Shown here: in pieces, positions 30,796-38,979 of the stretch
Layout: each line of letters opens with the position of its first letter
How positions within the stretch are numbered: the first letter of the stretch is position 1
NCBI GenBank assembly: GCA_025463545.1
Contig: JAODAR010000006.1
Coordinates: 1 to 50,344 of the forward strand
DNA from: Microbacteriaceae bacterium
Lineage (GTDB): Bacteria; Actinomycetota; Actinomycetes; Actinomycetales; Microbacteriaceae
Reading direction: 5' to 3'
Length of the DNA: 50,344 nt
Program-made: the position numbers and the translations under genes
The notes under the pieces: model-generated
Told to the model about the DNA's origin: nothing
Databases searched by the model: none
Seen by the model: only the letters and a program-made list of their open reading frames with translations

Positions 30796-33350
30796 CCGTT
30801 TTTGCCGTTGCCGAGCGTGCCGACGACGAGGGTGACCTTGCTGCCGGCCTTGGCCGGGGTTCCCGCTGCGGGCTCGGACGCGATGACCTTGCCCTTCTGG
30901 CTGGGATCGGTCACGGCCTGGTCACGCTTGTCAACGGCGAAGCCGTTCAGGGCGCTTGCGGCCGCATTCTCGTCCTGGCCGACGACGTTCGGGACCAGGA
31001 CCATCGAGGCGTTGCTCGAGTAGACGGTGACGGTGGATCCCTTGCCGGTGCTGCCGCCGCCGGCCGGGTCGGAACTCACCACGGTACCGGCGGGCAGCTC
31101 GGAGTCGACGGCGCCGCCGTCCGCGAAGGCGAACCCGGCCGATTCGAGCGTCGACTGCGCTTCAGCCATTGGCTTGCCGCGGAGGTCCGGAACGGTGACC
31201 TGCACGCCGCGGATCACGTTGGTTGCCGCCTCCGTGAATTCGTCTCCGCCGTATTTCTTGTTCGCCACCGACATCACTTCCGGCCACATGCGGTGCCGGG
31301 CAGTGGCGGCGGAGCCGCTGGCGAAGCGGAAGTTGCGTTGGTTCGTCGCGGTCTTGCCGCCGCCCCGAAGGCTGACGACGCCGACGACCGTTGCGACCTT
31401 GGAGCTCGCCCCGCTCATCCAGGTGTCCTCGTTGCCGTCTGTCGTACCGGTCTTGCCGATCATCGGAACACGCGGTGACGTGCTGCCGTATGACTGCGTC
31501 GCGCTGCCTTGAGTCAGCACGCGCTTCATTGCGTAGACCATGCCGGCGGCAACGGCGGGATCGACGGACTGCTTGCAGTCGGCCTTCGGAACCGGCTGCT
31601 CCGTTCCGTCCGGGCCGATGATCTTGTCGATCGCGATGGCGGAGCAGGTGGTGCCGTTGTTCGCGATTCCGGCGAAGGCCGTCGCCATCGTCAGCGGCGC
31701 GATCTCGTTGGTGCCGAGCACAGAACTGGCGCCCTGCTGCAGGTCGTCGTGGTTTGCGCGGTGCACGCCGAAACTCTCGGCGGTCTTGCGGATGCCGCAC
31801 AGGTCGAGCTTCTTGGCCATCCCGATGAAGCCGGTGTTGATTGAGTTGATCGTCGATTCCAGTGCGCTGTAGTTTGCGCCACTTTCATTCGAGTCGTTCT
31901 TCGGGTTCCAGCCGGGGTAGGTCTGGGGGCCGTCGCAGCTGTCCTGGAAGGTTCCCCAGTTCGCCTTCCGGCGTGAGTCAACGCGCTCATTCAGGGAGTG
32001 GCCCTCCTTCAGCCATTCGGCGAGGGTGAAGACCTTGTAGGTGGAGCCGGGCTGGAATCCGCTGGATCCGCCGTAGTCAATGTCGGTGTTGAAATTGACG
32101 GCGCTGAAGTTCGGCCCGCTGTCGAGGACCGTCTGGTCCTGGCTGTAGTCCTTGTTCTGCGTCATCGCGAGTACGCGGCCGGTGCCGACCTGCACGCTGC
32201 TGATGACGCTGCCCATGTCCCAGCCGTCGGCGACCTTCGGAACGTTCTCGGCCATCGTCGTCACGGCTGCCTGCTGCAGGTCGAGGTCGAGCGTCGTGTA
32301 GACGTCATAGCCGCCACGCTTGAAGTTCGTCAAGCGGGTGTCCTCGTCAGCGCCGAAGGTGGGGTCGTTCTGCAGAATCTTGGTCACATAGTCGCAGAAG
32401 TAGGCGTTCGTGCCGGCCGTCTGGCATCCGGTGCTGGGTTCCTGGATCACCGGCTGGATCGGGGTGGCGACGGCGGCGTCGTGTTCTTCCTTGGTGATCT
32501 TCTTGTACTTGAGCATCTCGCCGAGGATGTAGTCCCGGCGTTCCTTGTTCGCGGCGTAGCCGTTGGCGGCGCCGTTGGCTTCGCTCTCGGGCCGGTCCAG
32601 CTGGAACTTGTACGGGTTGTTCACGATTGCCACCAGGCTGGCAGCCTGGGGCAGCGTCAGCGCAGCAGCAGTCGTGCTGTAGTAGTAGTTCGCGGCGGCT
32701 TCGATGCCGTAGACGGTTCCGCCGAAGCCGGTGATGTTGAGGTACTGGCGCAGGATGTCGTCTTTGGAATACTTCTTTTCCACCCCAATGGCGAACCGCA
32801 TCTCCTTGAGCTTGCGGTCAGGGCTGGTTTCGGTCGCAGCCGCGTAACATGCCTTCTGCTTCTTCGCGTCGTTCATCACTTCGCACTTCTGCACCAGCAC
32901 GTTTTTCACGTACTGCTGGGTGATCGACGAACCACCGCGGGTATTTCCGCTGGCGACGGTCTGGACGGCGCCCTTGATCGTGCCCTGCAGGTCGACGCCC
33001 CCGTGCTCGTAGAACCGCGGGTCCTCACCGGAGACGGCCGCGTCTTTCACGAACTGGTTGATAGCGTCCCAGCCGACCTCAACCCGGTTCTGGTCATAGA
33101 ACGACGCCAGCAGAACTGGCGTCCCGTCGCTCTGGGTGGCGTAGATATTGCTCTTCTGCGACAGCTGGTCGATCGCCAGGTAGTCCGGCAGGTTCTCGAA
33201 AACGTTGATCGTGTTCGTTGCGGCCATGCCCGAAACGGCAAGCGCGGGAGTGACGGCAGCGGTAACGAGCACACCGGCGACGGCGCTCATGCCGATGAAG
33301 CCCAGAAGGCCCCCGACCACACCCTTCGCCGTACGATTTTTGGCAGACAT
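30792..33350 (-). CDS. ponA2: Bifunctional penicillin-binding protein with PASTA domains (PonA2-like)
   Basis: 852 aa. A membrane helix (about 14-34) precedes a GT51 transglycosylase with catalytic Glu109 in SGEDPRFYEHGG and the GGSSITQQYVKN block. The transpeptidase has SxxK Ser436-Lys439 (GSTYK), an SxN at 503-505 and KTG 633-635. The C-terminus carries two PASTA domains (about 718-785 and 786-845) that bind muropeptides or lipid II. It polymerises and crosslinks peptidoglycan. PASTA, the metallophosphoesterase downstream and the DUF4177/RidA genes upstream match the ponA2 locus of mycobacteria, hence the symbol. The ATG at 33350 sits 50 bp from the divergent DUF4177 gene. Confidence 0.94.
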   Translation of the reverse strand: MSAKNRTAKGVVGGLLGFIGMSAVAGVLVTAAVTPALAVSGMAATNTINVFENLPDYLAIDQLSQKSNIYATQSDGTPVLLASFYDQNRVEVGWDAINQFVKDAAVSGEDPRFYEHGGVDLQGTIKGAVQTVASGNTRGGSSITQQYVKNVLVQKCEVMNDAKKQKACYAAATETSPDRKLKEMRFAIGVEKKYSKDDILRQYLNITGFGGTVYGIEAAANYYYSTTAAALTLPQAASLVAIVNNPYKFQLDRPESEANGAANGYAANKERRDYILGEMLKYKKITKEEHDAAVATPIQPVIQEPSTGCQTAGTNAYFCDYVTKILQNDPTFGADEDTRLTNFKRGGYDVYTTLDLDLQQAAVTTMAENVPKVADGWDMGSVISSVQVGTGRVLAMTQNKDYSQDQTVLDSGPNFSAVNFNTDIDYGGSSGFQPGSTYKVFTLAEWLKEGHSLNERVDSRRKANWGTFQDSCDGPQTYPGWNPKNDSNESGANYSALESTINSINTGFIGMAKKLDLCGIRKTAESFGVHRANHDDLQQGASSVLGTNEIAPLTMATAFAGIANNGTTCSAIAIDKIIGPDGTEQPVPKADCKQSVDPAVAAGMVYAMKRVLTQGSATQSYGSTSPRVPMIGKTGTTDGNEDTWMSGASSKVATVVGVVSLRGGGKTATNQRNFRFASGSAATARHRMWPEVMSVANKKYGGDEFTEAATNVIRGVQVTVPDLRGKPMAEAQSTLESAGFAFADGGAVDSELPAGTVVSSDPAGGGSTGKGSTVTVYSSNASMVLVPNVVGQDENAAASALNGFAVDKRDQAVTDPSQKGKVIASEPAAGTPAKAGSKVTLVVGTLGNGKNG

Positions 33351-33400
33351 AGAATTGAGGCTAAGGGATAAAACTGAAAAACCGCCTGAATGGGAGCCAC

Positions 33401-33574
33401 ATGCCTGCCTGGGAGTACCTCACGACGCCGTTGATGATCCACAACACGGCCGCGATTCTGAACAACTGGGGCTCTGAAGGCTGGGAACTGGTGCAGGTCA
33501 TCACGGGCCCCGAAGGCGGACTCGTCGCCTACCTCAAGCGCCCGCTGGCCGGGGCAGGAACCGAAGGAGCATGA
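33401..33574 (+). CDS. 57-aa DUF4177-like small protein
   Basis: The ATG at 33401 opens a 57-codon frame ending TGA at 33572-33574. MPAWEYLTTPL, then NNWGSEGWELVQVITGPEGG and VAYLKRPL, match the DUF4177 pattern (WEY...LN..G.EGWELV.V...Y.K). It overlaps the RidA start by 4 nt (ATGA), strongly suggesting a two-gene operon. In mycobacteria a DUF4177-like gene likewise accompanies a RidA gene beside ponA2. Function unknown. Confidence 0.85.
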   Translation: MPAWEYLTTPLMIHNTAAILNNWGSEGWELVQVITGPEGGLVAYLKRPLAGAGTEGA

Positions 33575-34047
33575 CCATGTCGATGATCGACGCACGCCTG
33601 GCTGAGCTGGGAATCGCACTTCCGGATGTCGTTCCTCCTGTCGCCGTGTACGTTCCGGCTATCGTCTCCGGGAACCTCGTCTTCACTTCAGGCCAGCTGC
33701 CGATGGTGTCCGGTGCGCTGCCGGAAACCGGCAAGGTCGGCGACGGCCACGGGCTGGTGCCCGCGGCCGACGCCCGTGCCTATGCGCGGCAGTCGGCGCT
33801 CAACGGCCTGGCGGCGATCAAAGCGGTCATCGGGTCGCTGGACCGGATTACGCAGGTCGTCAAGGTCACCGGATTCGTCGCATCCGACCCCTCGTTCACC
33901 GGCCAGCCCGGTGTGATCAACGGTGCGTCCGAGGTGCTCGGCGAGATCTTCGGCGACCGTGGTATCCACGCGCGCTCCGCTGTGGGCGTGGCGGTTCTTC
34001 CGCTGGACTCGCCGGTCGAGGTGGAGATCATCGCCTCCTTCGCGTAG
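33571..34047 (+). CDS. RidA family (YjgF/YER057c/UK114) protein
   Basis: 158 aa. RidA-fold proteins hydrolyse reactive enamine or imine intermediates, though actinobacterial members at this locus may differ. Conserved segments are GNLVFTSGQLPM, NGLAAIKAVIGSLDRI and VVKVTGFVASDPSFTGQP, ending RSAVGVAVLPLDSPVEVEIIA with the conserved Arg. The start overlaps the DUF4177 stop. It converges on the dehydrogenase of the catabolic cluster with 38 bp between stops. Confidence 0.9.
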   Translation: MTMSMIDARLAELGIALPDVVPPVAVYVPAIVSGNLVFTSGQLPMVSGALPETGKVGDGHGLVPAADARAYARQSALNGLAAIKAVIGSLDRITQVVKVTGFVASDPSFTGQPGVINGASEVLGEIFGDRGIHARSAVGVAVLPLDSPVEVEIIASFA

Positions 34048-34085
34048 AGACGCGTCCGTGGTCGTTTCTCGCGCGGTCCGCCGAC

Positions 34086-35057
34086 TCAGAAGACCGGCGT
34101 GGCGAGCGTGCCGTCCTCCTGGAACTGTCTGATGTTCCTGAGCACGAGGTCAGCCATGGCAAGCCGGCTGTCGAGGGTGCCGCTGCCGACGTGTGGCAGA
34201 AGCACGACGTTCTCCATCGTGAGTAGCGCCTCTGGCACGTTGGGCTCGTCGGTGAAGACGTCCAGACCTGCACCGGCGAGAGTGCCGGCAGCCAGCCCCT
34301 CAATCAGGGCCGACTCGTCGATGACGGATCCGCGCCCGATATTGATCAGAAAGCCGGCCGGACCCAGGGCCGTCAGCACCTCACGGGAGATCAGGCCGTG
34401 CGACTCCGGGCCGCCGGGTGCCGCGACAACCAGCACATCGCTTCCTGCGGCGAGCTCGCTGAGCGAGGAGACGAAGCGGTAGGGCACGTCGGCGACTGGA
34501 CGGCGGTTGTGGTATGAAATGCGCATGTCGAAACCCTCGAGCCGGCGTGCGATTGCCCGTCCGATTCGTCCGAGTCCGACGACTCCCACCCGTCTGCCGG
34601 TCACCTTTGTCGCCAGCGGGAACGGTCCGGTTCCCCACTGGCCGCGGCGGACGAACCGGTCCGCCGCGGACAATCCTCGCATCACGTCGATCAGGAGCCC
34701 CACCGCCATGTCGGCGACGCAGTCGGTCAGCACGTCGGGCGTGTTGCTCACGACGATGCCGTGCTCCCGGGCCGCTGCCACGTCTGTCGCGTCGTAGCCG
34801 GCGCCGAAGTTCACAATGGCCCGCAGGTCGGGCAGCGCCCGGATCTGATCATCGGTAAGCCCGGCTTCCCCGGTGGTGACAGCGATCCCGATTCCCGCTC
34901 CGGCGCGTCCCAGCACGGACGTCGGAGTGTCAGCGGTGAAGTGCACAACCGCGAACTCCCGGGCGAGGTGCTGTTCCATCAGCGACATCATCGGGCGAGC
35001 CTGGAGGATGTGAACCGGAGCGACGGATGCGCCGTCGTGCGTCGAGCGGGTTGTCAT
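34086..35057 (-). CDS. 2-hydroxyacid dehydrogenase (NAD(P)-dependent)
   Basis: 323 aa from the ATG at 35057 (2 bp after the upstream stop; the longer frame is a shadow). D-isomer-specific 2-hydroxyacid dehydrogenase: AIVNFGAGYDATDV, RVGVVGLGRIGRAIARRL (Rossmann GxGxxG), NIGRGSVIDESALIEGL, and the catalytic Glu in DVFTDEP and His in LPHVGSGT. It interconverts 2-keto acids (glyoxylate, hydroxypyruvate or a sugar-acid derivative) and hydroxy acids. It ends the minus-strand half of the catabolic cluster. Confidence 0.92.
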   Translation of the reverse strand: MTTRSTHDGASVAPVHILQARPMMSLMEQHLAREFAVVHFTADTPTSVLGRAGAGIGIAVTTGEAGLTDDQIRALPDLRAIVNFGAGYDATDVAAAREHGIVVSNTPDVLTDCVADMAVGLLIDVMRGLSAADRFVRRGQWGTGPFPLATKVTGRRVGVVGLGRIGRAIARRLEGFDMRISYHNRRPVADVPYRFVSSLSELAAGSDVLVVAAPGGPESHGLISREVLTALGPAGFLINIGRGSVIDESALIEGLAAGTLAGAGLDVFTDEPNVPEALLTMENVVLLPHVGSGTLDSRLAMADLVLRNIRQFQEDGTLATPVF

Positions 35058-35059
35058 GA

Positions 35060-35677
35060 CTATGCGTTGGTCTTCAGTGCTGTCAGCAGCGCAAGCTGCC
35101 TGATCTGCTCGGGGTCGGCGAAAGCCGAACCGACCGCTACGGCGCTGACACCTGCATCCAGGAACCCCTGCGCGTTCGCCGCGCTGATACCTCCAGTGGC
35201 CACGAACTTCACCTCCGGGAACGGTCCATGCTGGGCGGTGGCCCAGGCTGCCCCAAGTTGCGCGGCAGGAAACATTTTCTGCCAGACCAGGCCAAGCCGC
35301 AGGGCTTGCCCGATTTCGGTCGAGGTTGCCACCCCGGGGAGATGTGCCAGCCCGAGCTTGTCGCATTCACGCACGACCGCGTCATTCAGGTCGGGTGCGA
35401 CGGTGAAGTGGGCTCCGGCATCCGCTGCCATCTGTGCAATCTCCGGCGTGGTGACAGTGCCCGCACCGACCAGGCGGCCTCGGACCTGGCCGGCGAGGAT
35501 CACCTGTCGCAGGGTTTCGACCGCCTCCGGCGTTTGGATCGGAACCTCTATCAGCTGCACGCCCGCGTCCCATGCCTTCTCGCACAGTTCGATCGTGGCG
35601 GCGGTACCCAGCCCGCGGAAGATCCCCATCACGGGGTGCTTCGACAAATGCTCGTCAAAAAAAGCCTGTGTGTCCAT
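35060..35677 (-). CDS. KDPG/KHG aldolase family protein
   Basis: 205 aa class I aldolase. The Schiff-base Lys is Lys134 in WQKMFPAAQ and the general acid/base Glu is Glu44 in LIEVPIQTP; GAGTVTTPE and VATGGISAANAQ are the phosphate-type loops. Such enzymes cleave 2-keto-3-deoxy sugar acids (phosphorylated or not) to pyruvate and an aldehyde. The usual VIR after the first strand is GIFRG here. It lies 25 bp downstream of the HpcH/HpaI aldolase and 2 bp upstream of the dehydrogenase, in one operon. Confidence 0.88.
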   Translation of the reverse strand: MDTQAFFDEHLSKHPVMGIFRGLGTAATIELCEKAWDAGVQLIEVPIQTPEAVETLRQVILAGQVRGRLVGAGTVTTPEIAQMAADAGAHFTVAPDLNDAVVRECDKLGLAHLPGVATSTEIGQALRLGLVWQKMFPAAQLGAAWATAQHGPFPEVKFVATGGISAANAQGFLDAGVSAVAVGSAFADPEQIRQLALLTALKTNA

Positions 35678-35702
35678 CTGGTCCTTCTCTGCTCGTTGGC
35701 GG

Positions 35703-36467
35703 CTAGGAGGAGCGGCTCAGCCGTGCCGCCGCGCGGGCGGACTCGGCGAGGAGCACCGAATCGGTGTGGGTGATCATGAAATCGGCTCCCCTCTCGCGCC
35801 AATACCGGGCGTCTTCCCCGCCGTTGCAGTCGACTCCGACCGGCACCCCGGCTGCCCGCGCTGCGGTGATGACCGCCTCAATCGCCGCGTTCAGGGCCGG
35901 CGACTCCGAATATCGCTGCCGGCCGAGTCCGAGGCTGAGCGACAGATCATTCGGCCCGACGTAGACGGCGTGAACACCGTCGACTTGTACGATCTCTTCG
36001 ACATTCGCCAGGCTTTCGGCCGTTTCGATCATGACGATGCAGGTTGCTGTGTCGTCACCCTGCCTTGCATCGGTGAGTACGGCTCTGGCACTTGTCCAGA
36101 GCGGACCCCAGCTGCGGTTGCCTGCAGGGGCGTATCGGCAGGCGTCTGCTGCCCGGCGGGCTTCGCCGGCGTTGTTCACCAGCGGAACGATGACCGCAGC
36201 GGCGCCGAGGTCGAGGGCCCTCATCACCAGGTCGGGCGTATTCCACGGCACCCTGATGACCGGGATGGACGACGTGTGCTCCAGGGCGTTCATCAGTGCG
36301 GGAGCTGACGCCATGCTGGCGAAGCCGTGCTGGAGGTCGAGAACGACGAAATCGAATCCGGCACGTCCGGCGATCTCGACGGCCACGGGATCGTCAAGGC
36401 CGCTCCACATTCCATAGGCCGGCACAGCGTCCGACCACAGGCGTTTCAGCGTCGTCCCGGACGGCAT
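35703..36467 (-). CDS. HpcH/HpaI family aldolase (class II, metal dependent)
   Basis: 254 aa. AYGMWSGLDDPVAVEIAGRAGFDFVVLDLQHG carries the family start with the catalytic His; IVMIETAESLANVEEI contains a metal Glu and YVGPNDLSLSLG a metal Asp. It cleaves 2-keto-3-deoxy or 2-keto-4-hydroxy acids to pyruvate and an aldehyde or ketone. With the KDPG-type aldolase and a DapA-type enzyme, this cluster holds three pyruvate-linked lyases. Its ATG overlaps the GntR stop by one base (TGATG). Confidence 0.92.
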   Translation of the reverse strand: MPSGTTLKRLWSDAVPAYGMWSGLDDPVAVEIAGRAGFDFVVLDLQHGFASMASAPALMNALEHTSSIPVIRVPWNTPDLVMRALDLGAAAVIVPLVNNAGEARRAADACRYAPAGNRSWGPLWTSARAVLTDARQGDDTATCIVMIETAESLANVEEIVQVDGVHAVYVGPNDLSLSLGLGRQRYSESPALNAAIEAVITAARAAGVPVGVDCNGGEDARYWRERGADFMITHTDSVLLAESARAAARLSRSS

Positions 36468-37177
36468 CAGTTGCCGGCCTTTCGAGGCGGATTTTCATCG
36501 GTCGCGGTCCGGCCGGCCAGCGACCGATGGGCGGCGAGCATGTTCTGGCGGGAACCCTCGAGGTGGCGGCGTAATTCGGCCGCGGCGGCCGAATGGTCGC
36601 CCTTCCGGAGAACATCAAGGAGCACCCGGTGCGCGTCAGCGGACTTCTGCAGGTTGTCATCGGCCAGGACAGTCGTGCGCATCAGCGTGGAGAGGATCGG
36701 CGCGTACTGATGCCAGATGTCACGAAGCCTGCGGTGACCTGAGTGGGCGTAGATCATGCTGTGGAATCCGGCGTCGGCGACGGCGAACGCCTCGCGGTCC
36801 TGCGCCCGCGCTGCGCGGTCGAGAGCGTCGACGAGAGCGGCCATCTCGGCCCAGTCCTCGTCGGTGCTCCGTTCCATGAGGAGGTCGGCGGCCAGGGTTT
36901 CGATCGCCTCACGGAGGGAGTACAGCTCGTTGATATCGGCCTCTGCGATTCCGATCACATAGGTGCCGGCGCCGCGCGACTCCACGAGGCCCTCGATCTC
37001 GAGCCGACGCAGGGCGTCCCGAACCGGGCCGCGGCTCACTCCGAATCGCGCGGCGAGCTGCTCTTCGACCAGCCGCTCCCCGACCGGAAACTCTCCACGG
37101 ACAATCGAATTGCGCAGATGCTCAGTGACCTGTTCGCCGAAAGCTGCGCGCCGGATCGGCGTGAATCCCGCGCTCAT
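36467..37177 (-). CDS. GntR family transcriptional regulator (FadR type, copy 1)
   Basis: 236 aa from the ATG at 37177 (overlapping the DhaL stop, ATGA; the longer frame is a shadow). N-terminal winged helix: FGEQVTEHLRNSIVRGEFPVGERLVEEQLAARFGVSRGPVRDALRRLEIEGLV. The C-terminal FCD domain has the metal/ligand Asp-His-His pattern (VADAGFHSMIY, AHSGHRRL, DAHRVLLD). Its ligand is probably an intermediate or the acid of this pathway. It is a paralogue of the regulator at 38980. It sits inside the structural-gene operon between DhaL and an aldolase. Confidence 0.93.
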   Translation of the reverse strand: MSAGFTPIRRAAFGEQVTEHLRNSIVRGEFPVGERLVEEQLAARFGVSRGPVRDALRRLEIEGLVESRGAGTYVIGIAEADINELYSLREAIETLAADLLMERSTDEDWAEMAALVDALDRAARAQDREAFAVADAGFHSMIYAHSGHRRLRDIWHQYAPILSTLMRTTVLADDNLQKSADAHRVLLDVLRKGDHSAAAAELRRHLEGSRQNMLAAHRSLAGRTATDENPPRKAGN

Positions 37178-37797
37178 GATTCCGCCCAACCGGCGCGGAG
37201 CGCTTCCAGGAAACGGAGGTACGCAGTGGCGCCGGGGTCCGGCTGGCCGATGCTTCGCTCCTGCACCCACGCTGCCCGGCCCTTCGCCGACTGCAGCGCC
37301 GCAGTGGCCGCCACGTGCTGCCGCGCGGTGACGACCATTGCGTCGAGCGTCTCCGGCGCCGTGCCCGCATGCGTCCGCAGGGTCTGGATGCTGGGGATCA
37401 GCGCGTCGAGGACCGTTTTGTCGCCCAGCTTCGACTTGCCGCGCTCCGAGATCCGCGCTGCAACGGCATCGAGGATCACGGCGGTGTCGTCGCGGTCGAG
37501 CGATGTCTTCCCACCGACCGTCTTCGCTGCAGCGAGAAGCCCGCCACCAACTAGGGCGGCGAATGTCGATGGGTTGGCGGTGGAGAATGCCTGTGCCAGC
37601 GTCTGCAACACAGCACGGACATCCGCTGTGTCATCGAGCGCGTTCATCGCCTCGCGCGCCGCCGTCGATCCTGCCGACACCGTGATGCCCAGGTCGCCGT
37701 CGCCGATCGCAGCGTCGAGGGCGCGCAATTCGTCGCTGTGGGCCGGCATGGAGAGCAAGGTGCGGTCGAGCAGGCCCCGAAGCTCCATCACGTTCAC
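37174..37797 (-). CDS. dhaL: Dihydroxyacetone-kinase ADP/ATP-binding subunit, DhaL type
   Basis: 207 aa. The Dak2 domain metal motif is D28-x4-D33-x-D35 (LDAAIGDGDLGI), with VGGGLLAAAKTVGGKT and a long helical bundle. It provides the nucleotide-binding half of a two-subunit ketose kinase with DhaK next to it. There is no DhaM or PTS component, so ATP-dependent phosphorylation of dihydroxyacetone, erythrulose or a related ketose is most likely. The stop overlaps the GntR start; DhaK ends 10 bp upstream. Confidence 0.92.
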   Translation of the reverse strand: MNVMELRGLLDRTLLSMPAHSDELRALDAAIGDGDLGITVSAGSTAAREAMNALDDTADVRAVLQTLAQAFSTANPSTFAALVGGGLLAAAKTVGGKTSLDRDDTAVILDAVAARISERGKSKLGDKTVLDALIPSIQTLRTHAGTAPETLDAMVVTARQHVAATAALQSAKGRAAWVQERSIGQPDPGATAYLRFLEALRAGWAES

Positions 37798-37807
37798 TGT
37801 TGTTCTC

Positions 37808-38809
37808 CTATCGCTGCTCGAAGAACGGGCTGGATGCCGGCGCGTCGAGTAAGTCGGTCAGCTCAGTATCCAACGCCAGGACGGTGATCGATGCACCAGC
37901 CATCTCAAGGCTGGTCGCATACTCGCCGATGTACGGGCGATGGATACTGATGCCGGCTTTGTCGAGCACCTGCCTGGCTCGGCGGAACATCACATACAAT
38001 TCCTCGGCCGGGGTCGCCCCCATCCCGTTGATCATCAGGGCGACGCTGCTTCCTCGTGGCAGGTCGAGGTCGGACAGCACCGCGCCCAACAATCGGTCGG
38101 TGATCTGGTCGGCGGTTTCGAGCGGTCCGCGGTGCACCCCCGGCTCCCCGTGGATGCCGATGCCGATCTCCATCTCGCCGTCCTCGAGGGTGAACGTGGG
38201 CTCCCCGGCTGCCGGAAGGATGGAGGGGGACAAGCCGACACCCATAGAACGTACCCGGTCGTTGGTCTTGGCGGCCAGTCGCGTGACCTCGGCCAGCGAG
38301 TCCCCGCGTTCCGCAGCAGCTCCCGCAATCTTGTAGGCGAACACCATCCCGGCAACACCACGTCGGTCCTCGGCCCGCTCCTTCGCAGCGGAGACGACGT
38401 CGTCGGTCACGATTACGGTCGCGATCTCGATGCCGTCCAGGCCGGCGAGATCTGCCGCGAGGTCGAAGTTGAACACGTCCCCGCCGTAGTTGCCGTAGAG
38501 GTAGAGCACCCCGGCTCCCCCCGACACCGCCTTGGTCGCGGCGAGGATCTGCTCCGACGACGGCGACGAGAAGACATTGCCTATCGCTACACCCGTGCAG
38601 AGGCCTTCACCGACGTAGCCGAGGAACACCGGCAGGTGTCCTGAGCCTCCGCCGGTGACGATGCCGACCTTGCCTGCGAACGGAGCCTCACGCCTCACCA
38701 CAGCGCGATTGTCCGGTGATGCGGAGGCCAGCGCGAGCGGATGGGCGAGGAGGATGCCCTCGATCACCTCATCGACGAAGCGTTCGGGACTGTTGATGAT
38801 CTTCTTCAT
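37808..38809 (-). CDS. dhaK: Dihydroxyacetone-kinase substrate-binding subunit, DhaK type
   Basis: 333 aa from the ATG at 38809, the start usual for DhaK (MKKIINSPERFVDE); an ATG at 38851 would add 14 residues. GGGSGHLP with His58 and the GIGIHGEPG loop with His220, the covalent hemiaminal His in Escherichia coli DhaK (His218), are present, as are SPSSEQILAATKAV and LYLYGNYGGDVFNF. It binds the ketose and transfers phosphate with DhaL. Specificity (dihydroxyacetone, erythrulose or a branched derivative) cannot be read from sequence. Upstream are two tiny overlapping frames that may govern its translation. Confidence 0.93.
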   Translation of the reverse strand: MKKIINSPERFVDEVIEGILLAHPLALASASPDNRAVVRREAPFAGKVGIVTGGGSGHLPVFLGYVGEGLCTGVAIGNVFSSPSSEQILAATKAVSGGAGVLYLYGNYGGDVFNFDLAADLAGLDGIEIATVIVTDDVVSAAKERAEDRRGVAGMVFAYKIAGAAAERGDSLAEVTRLAAKTNDRVRSMGVGLSPSILPAAGEPTFTLEDGEMEIGIGIHGEPGVHRGPLETADQITDRLLGAVLSDLDLPRGSSVALMINGMGATPAEELYVMFRRARQVLDKAGISIHRPYIGEYATSLEMAGASITVLALDTELTDLLDAPASSPFFEQR

Positions 38810-38871
38810 GCGCGCTTGAACCCTTTCCTGAACCGGGCCCGTATCCGCCATGCCCGCATGAACTCGATCAC
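38806..38871 (-). CDS. Putative 21-aa basic leader frame before dhaK
   Basis: A GTG at 38871 overlaps the preceding mini-frame stop (GTGA). The 21-codon frame ends in a TGA that overlaps the dhaK ATG (ATGA at 38809-38806). The peptide starts MIEFMRAW and is rich in Arg/Lys. Hidden by size; the double overlap suggests translational coupling. It could be chance, and would be cut short if dhaK starts at 38851. Confidence 0.3.
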   Translation of the reverse strand: MIEFMRAWRIRARFRKGFKRA

Positions 38872-38891
38872 ATAACGGTAGTGAGCACCAT
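38868..38891 (-). CDS. Putative 7-codon leader peptide with strong ribosome site
   Basis: MVLTTVM from the ATG at 38891, with AAGGAGAG at 38904-38897 five bases before the start: the best ribosome site in this region. It stops at 38868-38870, overlapping the GTG of the next mini-frame. No codon or pathway link for attenuation is evident. Confidence 0.3.
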   Translation of the reverse strand: MVLTTVM

Positions 38892-38902
38892 TGCTTCTCT
38901 CC

Positions 38903-38931
38903 TTGACATGCTATTGCCTTTTATGTTTACT
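38903..38931 (+). promoter_or_regulatory. Promoter of the GntR-tctCBA-dapA operon
   Basis: TTGACA at 38903-38908 and TTTACT at 38926-38931, spaced 17 bp, predict a transcription start near 38938, about 40 nt before the regulator start at 38980. Confidence 0.5.
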
Positions 38932-38953
38932 GTTCTCAGTTCACTGTTAACAA
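38924..38953 (-). promoter_or_regulatory. Divergent promoter of the dhaK operon
   Basis: On the minus strand TTGTTA (38953-38948) and TAAACA (38929-38924), spaced 18 bp, overlap the plus-strand promoter back to back. The predicted start lies near 38917. Confidence 0.4.
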
Positions 38954-38955
38954 TG
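38942..38955. promoter_or_regulatory. Candidate GntR/FadR operator palindrome
   Basis: CACTGTTAACAATG contains the perfect TGTTAACA palindrome (38945-38952) with near-symmetrical flanks. It covers the -35 of the minus promoter and the start of the plus transcript, so one regulator could control both. FadR-type operators are commonly short AT-rich palindromes of this shape. Confidence 0.5.
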
Positions 38956-38979
38956 ACGTCCGACAACGAATGAGACAAT

